A DNA stretch of 64,000 nt from Ichthyophis bannanicus. Its lineage: Eukaryota; Chordata; Amphibia; Gymnophiona; Ichthyophiidae. The stretch's first letter is position 1. Every line of letters starts with the position of its first letter. The notes beneath the pieces are model-generated. The model ran no database searches, was not told the DNA's origin, and worked only from the letters and a program-made list of their open reading frames with translations. A program made the position numbers and the translations under genes. The stretch is taken from NCBI GenBank assembly GCA_033557465.1, contig CM066040.1, forward strand, positions 327,502,297 to 327,566,296. Reading direction: 5' to 3'. This document shows, in pieces, positions 20,930-31,662 of the stretch.

Positions 20930-21905
20930 GATGCCACACCATTCACAGAAGATGATGTTTTTGAACAGCTTGAAAAACTGAAGGTGGACAGGGCCTTGGG
21001 ACCGAATGGGATACACCCTAGGATACTTAAAGAGCTCACAGAGGTTAGTAGGGGCTTTAAAGGATGTTTTTAATAAATACTTGGAGACAGGAGAAGTTCC
21101 ACAGGACTGGAGAAGGGCTGATGTGGTACCTCTCTACAAAAGTGGTAATAGGGAAGAGGTGACAAACTATAGGCCGGTAAGCCTTATCACTGTGGTGGGA
21201 AAAGTAATGGAGGTGCTCCTGAAAGAAAGAATAATGGGCTTGCTAGAAACCAATGGATTTCAGAATCTGAGGCAACATGGTTTTACCAAAGGATGATCAT
21301 GCCAAACAAATTTGATTGAGTAATTTCAATCAGTGACCGGAGAACTAGATCAAGGGCATGTGTTGGATGTGATCTACCTAGATTTAAGCAAAGCCTTTGA
21401 TACTTTTCCTCACAGAAGGTTTATTAATAAACTGAGGAGCCTGGGGAATAGGTCCCAAGGTGATGAACTGGATTAGGAATTGGTTGACTGACAGACAGAA
21501 GGTGGTGGCAAATGGAACACTCAGAAGAATGGAAGGTGCGTAATGGCGTGCCTCAGGGATCAGTCCTGGGACCGATACTGTTCAATGTATTTATGAGTGA
21601 TATTGTGGAAGGATTGACAGGAAAAGTCTACCTTTTTTGCAGATGACACGAAAATTTGCAACAGAGTGGACAACAAGAGGAAAGATCTACAAACACTGGA
21701 AGAATTGTCTAATGCTGAGCCGTTAAGATTTAATGCAAAGAAGTGCAGAGTCATGCACTTTGGATGCAGAAATCCAAGGGAATCGTAATTGATAGGGGGC
21801 AAGAGGTTGGTGTGAATGGACCAGAAGAGGGACCTCGGAGTGCTAGTGTCCGAGGATCTCAAGGTGGCCAAACAATCTGACAAGGCCAAAGCTAAAAGGA
21901 TGCAG
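20930..21905 (+). pseudogene. CR1 family B reverse transcriptase, first part
   Basis: In shifting frames the blocks are VFEQLEKLKVDRALGPNGIH, then TGEVPQDWRRADVVPLYKSG, NYRPVSLITVVGKVMEVLLK, motif A 'DVIYLDLSKAFDTF' (about 21370-21405), motif B '[14 protein letters not shown]' (about 21542-21585) and motif C 'FADDTKICN' (about 21632-21660). Several indels and a stop in 'FTKG-' break it. The C-terminal part follows the L2 insertion, at 23290-23790. Confidence 0.82.
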
Positions 21906-21913
21906 GGCTGCAT

Positions 21914-23266
21914 CTAGATCCTTTTCGACCTCTCTGCTGTCTTTGACACTGTTGACCACAATCTTCTCCTCACCACCCTCTCCTCGGTTGGTTTCAGGGG
22001 CTCTGTACTATCCTGGTTCTCCTCCTATCTCTCCCATCGCTCCTTTAGTGTATGCTCTGGTGGATCTTCCTCCTCTCCCACCCCGCTCCATTTTGGTGTA
22101 CCCCAAGGAGCCGTCTTGGGCCCCCTCCTTTTCTCTCTCTATACCCAATCCCTTGGCGCACTTATCTCCTCCCATGGCTTTCAGTACCATCTCTATGCAG
22201 ACGACTCCCAAATCTACCTCTCTACACCTAATATCTCTCCAGCAATCCAGACCAGGATCTCTGCCTGCCTTTATGACATCGCTGCCTGGATGTCTCATCG
22301 CTGCTTGAAGCTGAACATGGCAAAAGACTGAACTCCTTGTCTTTCCCCCCAACTCCTCCCCTCCTCTTCCCCCCTTCTCAGTCTCCGTGGATGGTTCTAC
22401 AATCCTTCCTGTTCCCTCAGCCTGCAACCTGGGAGTTATCTTTGACTCCTCTCTCTCCTTCTCCACACATATCCAGCACATAGCTAAGACCTGCCGCTTC
22501 TTTCTCTACAACATTAGCAAGATCCGCCCCTTCCTTTCTGAACACACTACCAAAACGCTTATCAACTCCTTAATCTCCTCTCGCCTCGACTACTGCAACC
22601 TACTCCTTGCTGGTCTTCCCGCTAGCCATCTCCTTCCCCTTCAATCTATACAAAATCATGCTGCTCGACTAATTTTCCGTCAACCTTGCCATGCCCACAT
22701 TACTCCTCTTCTCAAGTCGCTTCACTGGCTCCCTGTCCAATTTCGCATCCAGTTCAAACTTCTCCTGCTGACCTATAAATGCATTCACTCTGCGGCCCCT
22801 CAATACATCTCATCTCTTATCTCTCCTTACACCCCCTCTCGGGAACTTCGCTCTGCTAACAAATCACTTCTATCTAGGCCTTTCACTCGCACCGCTTACT
22901 CTCGACATCGCTCTTTTCACCTCGCTGCACCTTACGCCTGGAACAGCTTACCTGTGTCTGTGCGCCAGGCACCCTCCCTGCCGGCCCTCTTCAGATCCAG
23001 AATGAAGACCCACCTCTTCATTGTCACTTTCAGATCCTGACTTATTTCTCTTATCTCAACCTGACTCCCGTCAATTTTCGTGACCGAATTGTAAAGACCA
23101 TACTGTGCTTATACCGAATTGACTATTGCTCTGCATTGTCTCAACTAGATTGTAAGCTCTGACGAGCATGACTCTGACGAGCAGGGACTGTCTCTTGTAT
23201 GTATACCTGCACAGCGCTGCGTGCGTGGCGCTATATAAGTGCTAAATAGTAGTAGTAGTAGTAGTA
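21914..23266 (+). mobile_element. 5'-truncated L2 LINE inserted in CR1
   Basis: It starts in RT motif A (ccttttcgacctctctgc), continues to the end of the L2 protein, and ends with 'cgctatataagtgctaaa' and TAGTAGTAG repeats. Flanking CR1 reads 'ggatgcagggctgcat' before and 'agaggaatagcctgc' after, continuous in the sister CR1 at 50571-50600. This TAG-type tail differs from the TAAA-type tails of the other L2 copies, so it is a separate L2 family. Confidence 0.88.
21925..23040 (+). pseudogene. L2 reverse transcriptase C-terminal part
   Basis: Two consecutive frames are seen. The first gives RT motif B ([17 protein letters not shown]) and motif C ([13 protein letters not shown]) up to LKLNMAKD. 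From 22387 the second gives 217 codons beginning near NLGVIFDSSLSF, with SSRLDYCNLLLAGLPASH, QNHAARLIF, LKSLHWLPVQFRIQFKLLLL, AAPYAWNSLPVSVRQAPS and MKTHLFIVTF. This is the standard L2-clade arrangement. A frameshift at about 22330 separates the two frames. The protein lacks the endonuclease and the RT fingers because of 5' truncation. Confidence 0.87.
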
Positions 23267-23885
23267 ATAGAGAGGAATAGCCTGCAGAAAAGAGGGGGTA
23301 TTAATGCTCCTATACAAGTCGTTGGTGAGGCCTCACTTGGAGGATATAAAAAGTCTTGAAACGGTTCAGAGGAAAGCAACCAAAATGATTTGGAGCCTGC
23401 ACCAGAAGACATGTGAGAAGAGACTTGAAGACCTAAATATGTATACCCTAGAGGAGAGGAGGGACATGGGAGATATGATACCTTTAAGTATTTAAAAGTC
23501 TGTATTAATGAACAAACAAACCTTTTTCAAAGAAGGGGAAGCTGTAAAAGCAGAGGGTATACAATGAAACTGCAAAGAGGTAAACGTAAAAGCAACGTCA
23601 GGAGATACTTTTCTACCAGTGGTGGTGGATGCTTGGAATGCCCTCCCGATGCGGGTGGTGGGGGCAAATACAGTGATGGAATTCAAAATGAAATGGGACA
23701 GACACAGTGGATCCCTTTACAGCAAGAGAGTGAAATCAAAGGAAACTTAAATATCTTTTATCCTTCATTAAATAGAGGGGTGTGACCTGCATGGAGCGCT
23801 GGGTACAACCACTCTAGCCACCTTATTGGTCAGACTAGATGGACCATATTGCTCTTTATCTGCCCTATAGTATATGTTACTATAT

Positions 23886-24435
23886 AGATGCAAGTGAAAA
23901 TGTCTCTTATATAGTTAATCTCCACTATATCCATGTAAAAATGCCTTTAGAAAATTACCCTCTATGAGCTTAAGTCAAATTAATGCAAGTCAGTAAATGA
24001 GACCCTTTCCTTTTCATATCTTTGGATTTCTGTACATGTCAGCCCTCCTTGCAGATGTGTCCTCCTTAAATTTCTTATTAGGACAGGGCTTTATTTGAGT
24101 TTGGTTTCATTTTCCCCCAGTGCTTGCTATTTGTGTTTCTTGCCTTTACTGGGTGTTGATATTGCACCATCGGCATGTTCAGACTTTCCTCTGCCCAGTC
24201 CCAGAAGCTGGCGATCTTGGGAGAGTGACTGTGAACATCAGGGAGGTGATAATGAGGCTCATTTGCAAGAGAATGAATTGATCCAAACTTTTGTCCACAG
24301 AGAGTTCATTTGCTTTTCCGAACAGGTAGAAAATTCCATGACGTAAGCCAGAAGGATGCTTGTAGGCTGGCTCTACCATTCAGTGACTGTGATCTTTGCA
24401 CATAGCCCCGCATCCCTCTGTATCCCCTTTAGGCC
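23886..24435. other. Unassigned sequence
   Basis: No recognised gene or repeat. A short frame at 24095-24346 has no known domain. Confidence 0.4.
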
Positions 24436-25025
24436 ATCCCTGGATGCTTGGTTGCACAGGGAGAGAAATGGCCAGCAGAAGAAGGAAGTGATGGGGCCTC
24501 TGTGCAAGTCTCTAGTAAGACCTCATTTGGAGTATTGTGTACAAGTCTGGAAACCGCACCTTCAAAAGGATATAAACAGGATGGAGTCGTCCAGAGGGCG
24601 GCGACTAAACTGGTCAATGGTTTCTGTCATAAGGCATATGGGGATAGACTTAACGATCTCAATATATATACTCTGGAGGAAAGGTGGCAGGGCAATGATA
24701 TGACAGACATTTAAACACCTCTGTGGAATAAATGCACAGGAGATGGCCCTCTTCCAGTTGAAAGGAAGCCCCGAAACGAGGGGTTACAGGATAAAGGTGA
24801 AAGGTGATAGACTCAGGAGTAATCTCTGGAAATATTTCTTTACCGAAATGGTGATGGATGTGTGCTGGCAGCCTCCCAGTGGAGGAGGTGGCGAAAGCAT
24901 GGGACAAACACAGAGGCTCTCCGAGGGGGGGAAGGGAAGGGATTATAGAGCTGCTAGCTTGTATAGATGGGCAGACTGGCTCGGCCATACAGTCATTAGA
25001 TGCCGTCCTTGTCCCTGATTCTATG
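24436..25025 (+). mobile_element. CR1 LINE 3' end (family C)
   Basis: In shifting frames it encodes the end of a CR1 [41 protein letters not shown] and GYRIKVKGDRLRSNLWKYFF. The 3' end differs from families A and B (ggctcggccatacagtcatt). The same family is at 40925-41171 and 55385-55797 on the minus strand. Confidence 0.8.
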
Positions 25026-25029
25026 TAAC

Positions 25030-26680
25030 ATATACAGAGCCTGTGAAATGCTTTTTTTAATGCATTTCCACCATTAGTACAGTGTTGTTAATTGTGAATT
25101 GGAGACGGCCATCTGCTCGTCTGTCAGCATAGCAAGCTGCTGAACAGCAAGAAAACTGGAAGAAGCAGGAACGGAGGGAGGACGGCTGGATGGGTGCAGA
25201 TCAGGCTAACTGGGGCCAGAAGGCGAGAACAGGGGTGGCAGGGGTAAGTGAAGCATACTTTAATAAAACTCTAGCTCACCGATTCACCCTAACAGCTTTC
25301 TGCCACAAACTTTTCCAAGTGCTGAATTGGGTGACTTGAGCCCCTGAGAATATGTCCGTTCTCCTCTTTCGTCTTCATGAGAGGGTCTCACTCTGCGCAA
25401 TTCCCACGCAGCCTAAGTGGGATTCATTCTGTGAAGATCATCTTCCTCCGCTCTGGTTTTCACACCAGAGACCTAGAATATTAGAAACATATTTAAAGGG
25501 CAGAGCCACAGAGCACCTGCCACCGCCTCGAGGAACTTTGCATGTACTAAATAGATCTAAACAAACTCCAGCGCAAGGAGCACCATGAACATGGAATCCT
25601 GCTCCCCCTCCTCAAGAGCTCGTGTCGAAACACTAATCACCCGCATGGTCATTAGGAGCAAGAGATTAAAGCACTCTACCAGGTGAGGGATTCCCAGAAC
25701 CCCAAGTAGCACTTCTAATGTAGAATAAAAGAAATACAAATATTTTTTCATTGACTCAGATTAGTTGATAAAGTAGTCTCAGGACCCAGTACCCAAGCAC
25801 ACTCACCTAGACAGCTCCTATGTAACTCTATAGACATTTCACACAGGTGCTATGCATAAACTTTATTCCCTAGCCGCCGCCCCCCACCCCCCTGCTAGGT
25901 CGTCAGCCTTGCTTCTGGAAACTCCTTTCCCAGGGATAAAACCCAATGGCGGTTGCACAACCCGGAGAATGAGGAGAAATTCTGATTCTGAAAGGTCTGG
26001 GGAACTTACCTTAATGGCTAATAAAGCAGTAATATTATTAGATCATCCTTTGTAACCCTGGTGGGTCCTAACTGCCGTTAAACTTTCCTTATCTAGAAAG
26101 TCAGAAAATCCAGCGTCATCCTGTTCCTACAGGCTGAAGGAATTGCAAGAGGATAAAAGGATTACAACAGTGACTATCAACAGCCAAGATTCTCAAATTC
26201 AGCCCTTGGTGTGCTTGCTGGCACTCTGCTGACCTTCCCTGTGTCTGAGTTCCAACCCCGGCGTCTTTCTAACCACAGGAATCCTCTTCACACACGACAG
26301 GAGGAGTCTACACTGTCCCAAAAGCTCATTCCACCATCATCGTTTGTGTGAATAAAATAAAGGGATCACAACTTCTGAGAAACCCATTTTTTCAGGACCG
26401 ATGCAGATTCCTGCCCTCTGCATCTTTATAGAAGTCACATTGTATCTCACGGCCCCCTTCTCCCCTGAATGAACTTACAAGTCAGAATTGATAGCCAAGA
26501 CTTTTATCCCAAAGGAGGCCACATACGTGAGATCCAGTCTGCATGCAAGGTTTTACTGAAACAAAGTTGACTATTAAAGGAAAAGAACAAATTTCTGCAA
26601 TGCCAACTCATTTTTGGAAGTTATCAAAAACAAAACAGGATGGGAGAGGGAAAACCATGGAGAAAAGCTAGCAGTAATCC
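25030..26680. other. Unassigned sequence
   Basis: This is 1.65 kb without a recognised gene, RNA or transposon. It is one of the few long stretches with no repeat signature I know, so it may be unique DNA. I saw no convincing exon in it. Confidence 0.45.
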
Positions 26681-27060
26681 GTAAGAACATAATAAGAACA
26701 TAAGATCTGCCATACTGGGTCAGACCCAGGTCCATCAAGCCCAGTATCCTGTTTCCAACAGTGGCCAATCTAGGTCATATGTACCTAGCAGTTTCCCCAA
26801 AAGACACAGGTTCCACAATGCTTGTATTGGGTCAAGCATTGATATCCTGGGTCCCTTCTTAATAATGGTTTATGGACCTTTCCTCCAGGAACTTGTCTAA
26901 ACCTTTTTTAAACCCAGCTACACTAACAGCCTTTACTACATCCTCCGGTAACAAATTCCAGAGTTTGATTACACGTTGAGTGAAAAAATATTTTCACTTA
27001 TTAGTCTTAAATAGTTTACCCTGTAGCTTCATTGCATGTCCCCTAGTCTTTCTATATTCT

Positions 27061-27675
27061 TTTTTTTTTATTTTATATTTATGAGAGTTTACATTTATGC
27101 AAAGGAAACAAAACAAGATCCACACATAATCATGATACAACATCATATATATAATACATCACACAAACCCTAGCCCACATCAAGGAGGTGTCAAAAAAAA
27201 AGATAAAAAATCATAAAGCATTCCAAACGATCCTGTAAACAAACAAACTCCTTTTACATGGTCAGGAGACCCAAAATATCTAACATCAAACTAACCAGCT
27301 ATCATTCCTTATCTTTCAAAAAAGCTAATAATTGTTCAACTGCAAAGAAAATATAGCGTTTCCCTTGAAAGATCACATGACACTTACAAGGGAACTTCAA
27401 ATAAAAGGATGCCCCCAGAGCCAATACACGCTGGCGGACCTCTAAAAAGGCCCTCCGGCGTTTCTGAGTGGCTCTGGAGACATCAGGAAACATTTGTATC
27501 GGTTGTCCACAAAATTTCTCTGTTTTTTTCTTAAAATAGGCTGATAGAACTTTGGCCTTATCAATTTCAGACGAAAAAGTAACCAAAAGCGTAGCCCGGG
27601 TGGATATATCATCCTTGGATGACTCTAGAAAGCCAGAGAGATCCAAAGTAGAAGAAACCACCCGATCAAAATGCA
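27061..27675 (-). mobile_element. L1-clade ORF1-only insertion (HAL1-like or ORF1 retrocopy)
   Basis: The block is flanked by a perfect 17-bp duplication, TAGTCTTTCTATATTCT, at 27044-27060 and 27676-27692. On the minus strand it encodes the end of an L1-type ORF1 protein. About 230 noncoding bases follow, then an AATAAA-like signal with an A-tail (T-run at 27061-27070 on the plus strand). No endonuclease or RT follows ORF1. It is the only L1-clade sequence I recognise in the window. Confidence 0.75.
27302..27675 (-). pseudogene. L1-type ORF1 protein, C-terminal part
   Basis: The frame is open for about 124 codons from the 5' truncation to a stop. It reads ATLLVTFSSEIDKAKVLSAY (end of the RNA-recognition fold), then QMFPDVSRATQKRRRAFLEV, and KFPCKCHVIFQGKRYIFF. 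The last two are the typical blocks of the L1 ORF1 C-terminal nucleic-acid-binding domain. In a complete element the protein coats element RNA as trimers. The N-terminal coiled coil and most of the RRM are missing. The lack of stops suggests a fairly young insertion. Whether the parent was L1 or Tx1-like cannot be decided from this piece. Confidence 0.75.
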
Positions 27676-27834
27676 TAGTCTTTCTATATTCTGATAACAT
27701 AAACAATCGATCTACGTTTACCCGTTCCACTCCGTTCATTAATTTATAGACTTCTATCATATCTCCCCCTCAGCCGTCTCTTTTCCAGGTTAAAGAGCCC
27801 TAACCTTTTTAGCCTCTCTTCATACTATCACATA

Positions 27835-28840
27835 CTAACTTGAACATGGGTTATATCTACCTATGGGCAATCTGTACTAATGCCCACCCCCCGCCCCCAA
27901 ATTTCCTCGACAAACTCATGTTAGAAAGCAGAAGCAGCAGCCTGAGAACCAGGGTTCAAATTCTGCTTCTCTAGTCGTTACTTAAGGTACTAACTTAGGA
28001 CCCCTCTTTACTAAGCATTTCCCACAGACCCCTTGAAACGTGAGCCTGCTGGTACAGGGACATATTTAAAGTGCCAGGAAATAGCTTAGAAAGGCGAGTA
28101 ATCAAATTCAACAAGAGAAAGTACCGACAGACATATTTCTCTGGATCCTCTACTGGTGCTGAACCTGGGCTCCTCAATGCCCTGAGATCACAGCAGCGGG
28201 AGAGAACCTGACCACTGTTTGCAGAACTCAGTCACAAGGAAGTGTAATAGGTGAGCAAAATCTCAAGTGTCTCTGCTAGATTGATGCCCATCGATCTGAA
28301 GGCACACCCTGCATAGGACTATGAGCAGTCGAAAGCTGACGCTCTCATGTCTGTCCATCAACAGATTCTCAAAGCCAGCAGTCATGAAAGAGAAAACAGA
28401 CAAAAATGTATCAAAAAGCTCAGAGATATGCAAAATATGAAAACTCAGCAGCACAATAAAGAAGCTTTTGTATTTCTGATTTATCTAGAATATGGCAGGA
28501 AGAGCAGCTTCCATCTGCTCACAGTTTTCCTGGAGCTATGAAGCCCACCAGGCCTCGGGGAAGAGATACCAAGCCTGGTACCTGTAATTCCAGAAACGAT
28601 CACACATAAGGAAAAGAGAAGACGAGACCCAAGTCTGTGCCCTGCTGGTAGTACAATGCTAGGAAGATGTCTGTGTGCCGAGTTCCTTTAACCAGTCTAA
28701 GGACCTTTGGTTTTTATACTTAGGCTGGTACTAGACCTTCAGCCCTGTGCTCGTATCCCCAGTGCTGACAATACTTAGTTTTCAACCCGCACCTCCCAGG
28801 GATAAATACGCAATGACTGTTCCAAATCTGCACACTTGCA
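27835..28840. other. Unassigned; possible SINE head remnant
   Basis: At 27926-27975 'agcagcctgagaaccagg' and 'gttcaaattctgct' resemble the SINE head and box B. At 27998-28020 the phrase 'ctctttactaagc' recurs. The rest, including a 64-codon frame at 28347-28541, is unrecognised. Confidence 0.4.
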
Positions 28841-28842
28841 GG

Positions 28843-30378
28843 TATCTTGGGTATATATAGCCAGGCCAGCTATGAATGTGTACTGATCCACATATCCTGG
28901 GTTTATATACTCGGCACCAGTTCTGGATCTGCATTAAAGCAGTTGACTTGGCTTTACTTAGCTGGACCCAGCTCTGGACTGATACTGATTCACATGTCCC
29001 AGGTGTATATACCCGGTCCGGCTCCAGATATGTGCAGATGTGGATTATATGCCCTGGTCCAGCTGCAGATTTCTACTGATGTGGGTATATATATTTGGGT
29101 CCGGTTCTGCACATGTACAGATGTGGGTATATATATCCTGGTCTGGCTGCAGATATGTACAGATGTGGGTGTATATCCCTGGGTCTGGTTCTGGATGTGC
29201 ACAGATGTGGGTTATATACCCGGATAGGGCTGCAGATATGTACAGATGTGGGTGCATATCACTGGGTCTGGTACAGGATGTATACAGATGTGGGTGTATA
29301 TACCCGGGTCCGGCTGCAGATATGTACAGATGTGGATATATATGCCCGGGTCCAGCTGCAGATATATACTGATGTAGGTGTACATATCTGGGTCTGGTTC
29401 TGCTGATGTAGGTGTACATATCTGGGTCTGGTTCTGGATGCGCAGAGATGTGGATGTATATACCCTGGTCCGGCTGCAGATATGTCCAGATGTGGGTGTA
29501 GATACCCAGGTCAAGTTCAGGATGTGTACAGATGTGAGTGTATGTACCCGGGTCCGGCTGCAGATATGTACAGATTTGGGTTTATATCCCTGGGTCTGGT
29601 GCAGGATGTTTACAGATGTAGGTGTATATACCCAGGTCCGGCTGCAGATATGTACAGATGTGGGTGTATATCCCTGGGTCTGGTGCAGGATGTTTACAGA
29701 TGTGGGTGTATATACCCAGGTCCGGCTGCAGACATGTACAGATGTGGGTGTATATCCCTGGGTCTGGTGCAGGATGTTTACAGATGTGCGTGTATATACC
29801 CGGGTCCGGCTGCAGATATGCACTGATGTGGGTGTATATACCCGGGTCTGGCTGCAGATATGTACAAATGTGGATGTATATCCCTGGGTCTGGTGCAGGA
29901 TGTGTAAAGATGTAGGTGCATATATCTGGGTCCGGCTGCAGATATGTTCAGATGTGGGTGTATATACCCAGGTCCGGTTCAGGATGTGTACAGATGTGGA
30001 TGTATATACTCAGGTTCGGCTGCAGATATGTACAGATGTCAGTGTATATCCCTGAGTCCGGCTGCAAATGTCAGTGTATATCCCTGGGTCCAGCTCAGGA
30101 TGTGCACTGATGTGGGTGTGGGTCTGGCTGCAGATATGTACAGATGTGGGTGCATATATCCGAGTCTGGCTGCAGATATGTTCATATGTGGGTGTATATC
30201 CCTGGGTCCAGCTGCAGATATGTTCAGATGTGGGTGTGTATCCCTTGGTCTGGCTGCAGATATGTACCGATGTGGATGTATATACGCAGGTCTGGATGCA
30301 GAAATGTGCAGATGTGGATGCAGAAATGTACAGATGTACAGATGGGTCCAGCTCAGGATGTGCACAGATGTGGGCGTC
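28843..30378. repeat. Minisatellite, 42-bp unit, about 36 copies
   Basis: The unit is 42 bp, built from 'cagatgtgggtgtatata' then 'cccgggtccggctgcag' then 'atatgta'. Copies are diverged at both edges. At 29590-29815 they alternate between a 'gggtctggtgcagg' type and a 'ggtccggctgcag' type, giving an 84-bp higher-order period. Because 42 is a multiple of 3, long open frames appear on both strands with a 14-residue period (for example DVGVYTRVRLQICT). These are artefacts of the repeat, not genes. Confidence 0.9.
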
Positions 30379-30419
30379 ACAAGTACATATACAGGGTCAG
30401 CCGAAACAACAGCTTCTGA

Positions 30420-31010
30420 GGGGCGGCAAAGAGCAACAGCGATCAAAGCAAAATCATAAATGCCGAGAGCCCCCACCCCAAAGAGCCATCAATGAGCAGG
30501 GAACCCGAGCCCAGAGAGCAAGTTTCATCCGTAGAAGTCTTTTGTCCGCGGAGGGGATTGCTCTGGGCTGGGAGGTCGGAAAGCTGCTGCCCCATTATCC
30601 GCGGACGCCCTACTCACCGGCCTCCTAGCCGCACTGCGCTCTGCAGCCGCCGCCGCCGCCGCTCCTCCTCCGGCTCCCCATCGCCGGCTCCGGTGTCTCG
30701 TCCTCGGCCGCCAGCACCATGCTGCTCCCGATCCGCCCCTCCCCTCCCCTCCCTAGGAGAAAGAGAGAGAAAGGGGGAGAAAAGCAGCTACGGAGCGCCG
30801 CAGCAATCAAAGCAGCTGGAAGGGCGCTTTGTCCTGCCTCCCACTCCCACCACCGAGCCCACCCTCCTCCTCCCTTATCTCTCAGCAGCAGGCCAAATGC
30901 ACGATGCAAACGGGTGAGAGCCAGAAGAGGGGGCTGCTTTGTCTGGAAAGCGGGTGGGGAACTAGCCAGATCTGAGCGAGAACTTCGGCAAACTCTTCGC
31001 TTCCACCTGC
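30420..31010 (-). promoter_or_regulatory. CpG-rich block, candidate host promoter and first exon
   Basis: GC- and CpG-rich sequence includes a (CCG)n run at 30645-30662 and several GC-box-like CCCGCC/CCGCCC motifs. On the minus strand a strong splice donor, CCG|GTGAGTAGGG, lies at about 30612-30622. Upstream of it is a short ATG-initiated frame (MVLAAEDETPEPAMGS) that stops just before the donor. A weaker plus-strand donor (aacggGTGAGAG) is at about 30912. It may be a 5' noncoding first exon with a bidirectional promoter, or simply an unmethylated island. No downstream exon is recognised in the window. Confidence 0.4.
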
Positions 31011-31014
31011 TAAT

Positions 31015-31662
31015 TGCGATGGGAAAGACCCTCTGGCTACGCATTCGCTCTCTGCTCCAAGCAGGACTTGGAAACCATTTCGCAAAAGGGGAGCCAGCGA
31101 TCTTAAGTTTAGATCTCATTTCTGCCACCATCCACTGCTCAGCACTGAAGAGGAAGAGTCTGGCGCTCTCCATAGTAACAAATTAAGAGTTAAACACCTT
31201 TGGCGCGATTCCTTTACAGAACAGTTTATCAGAGCAAAACATCTACGAAACACCAAGCTGCCTTCTGAGTCCTCTACTAAGCTTCTTTCAGATGCATTCA
31301 TCTTTGCGTCATATCTTATTGTTTTCTGCTTTAAACATTTCAGAATAAAATAACTTTTCGTCTGTAGTGCTGATTAATGTCAGTATAATGCCTGGCAAGA
31401 GCTCTGCTGCTCTTCAGCTGTCTGTGCTGTATTCATGCTCTTTGTTTATCAGTGTGAGTCCTCTGGTAAAGATCTACAGTTCAGCTCTTGATGCTCTCTG
31501 CATGCCTGGATCAAACCTGTATTCATGCTTCCTAAGTGTTTGTATGATGCCTGGCTGAGACTCTCATGCACTGTCCAGGGTCAGCTCAACCATTAGGCAA
31601 GACTAGGCAGTCACCTAGAGCAGCCCCTGAGCAGTAGCACAAAGCATCACTCAAAGCAAACC
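31015..31662. other. Unassigned, with possible hAT end
   Basis: No gene is recognised. At 31590-31625 'cattaggcaagactaggcag' with 'cacctagagc' resembles the element end at 54115-54160. Confidence 0.4.

Larger units (their letters stand above)
19045..23885 (+). mobile_element. CR1 LINE (family B) with nested L2
   Basis: ORF1-like (19057-19521), endonuclease (19850-20601) and RT (20.9-21.9 kb, resuming at 23267) are followed by a 3' UTR. The 3' end reads 'ggtcagactagatggacc' and 'atatgttactatat', which differs from family A. A short piece of a family A CR1 3' end ('ccaggtccatcaagcccag') sits at about 20866-20922. It replaces about 170 bp of sequence when compared with the sister copy at 47.2-47.4 kb. 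An L2 occupies 21914-23266. Confidence 0.85.
26683..27830 (-). mobile_element. CR1 LINE 3' end (family A) with L1-type insertion
   Basis: The 3' terminus is at the left (ataagaacataagatctg). It runs through the C-terminal RT codons to about 27830, interrupted at 27061-27675. C-terminal frame pieces such as [20 protein letters not shown] are readable at 27690-27760. Confidence 0.85.

Noticed and set aside
22008..22481. 157-codon minus-strand frame opposite the L2 RT
   Set aside because: It is the antisense shadow of the L2 coding region at 21925-23040.
29045..30055. Long open frames of 110-225 codons on both strands
   Set aside because: They follow the 42-bp minisatellite exactly (14-residue period) in several frames and on both strands, so they are repeat artefacts.
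28843..30378. CRISPR-like array
   Set aside because: Units are contiguous and diverged, with no unique spacers, and the surroundings are eukaryotic retrotransposons.
30625..31186. Two overlapping 155-182 codon frames in the CpG-rich block
   Set aside because: GC-rich DNA lacks stops by chance. The translations are low-complexity and no domain is recognised, so I call only a candidate promoter or first exon.
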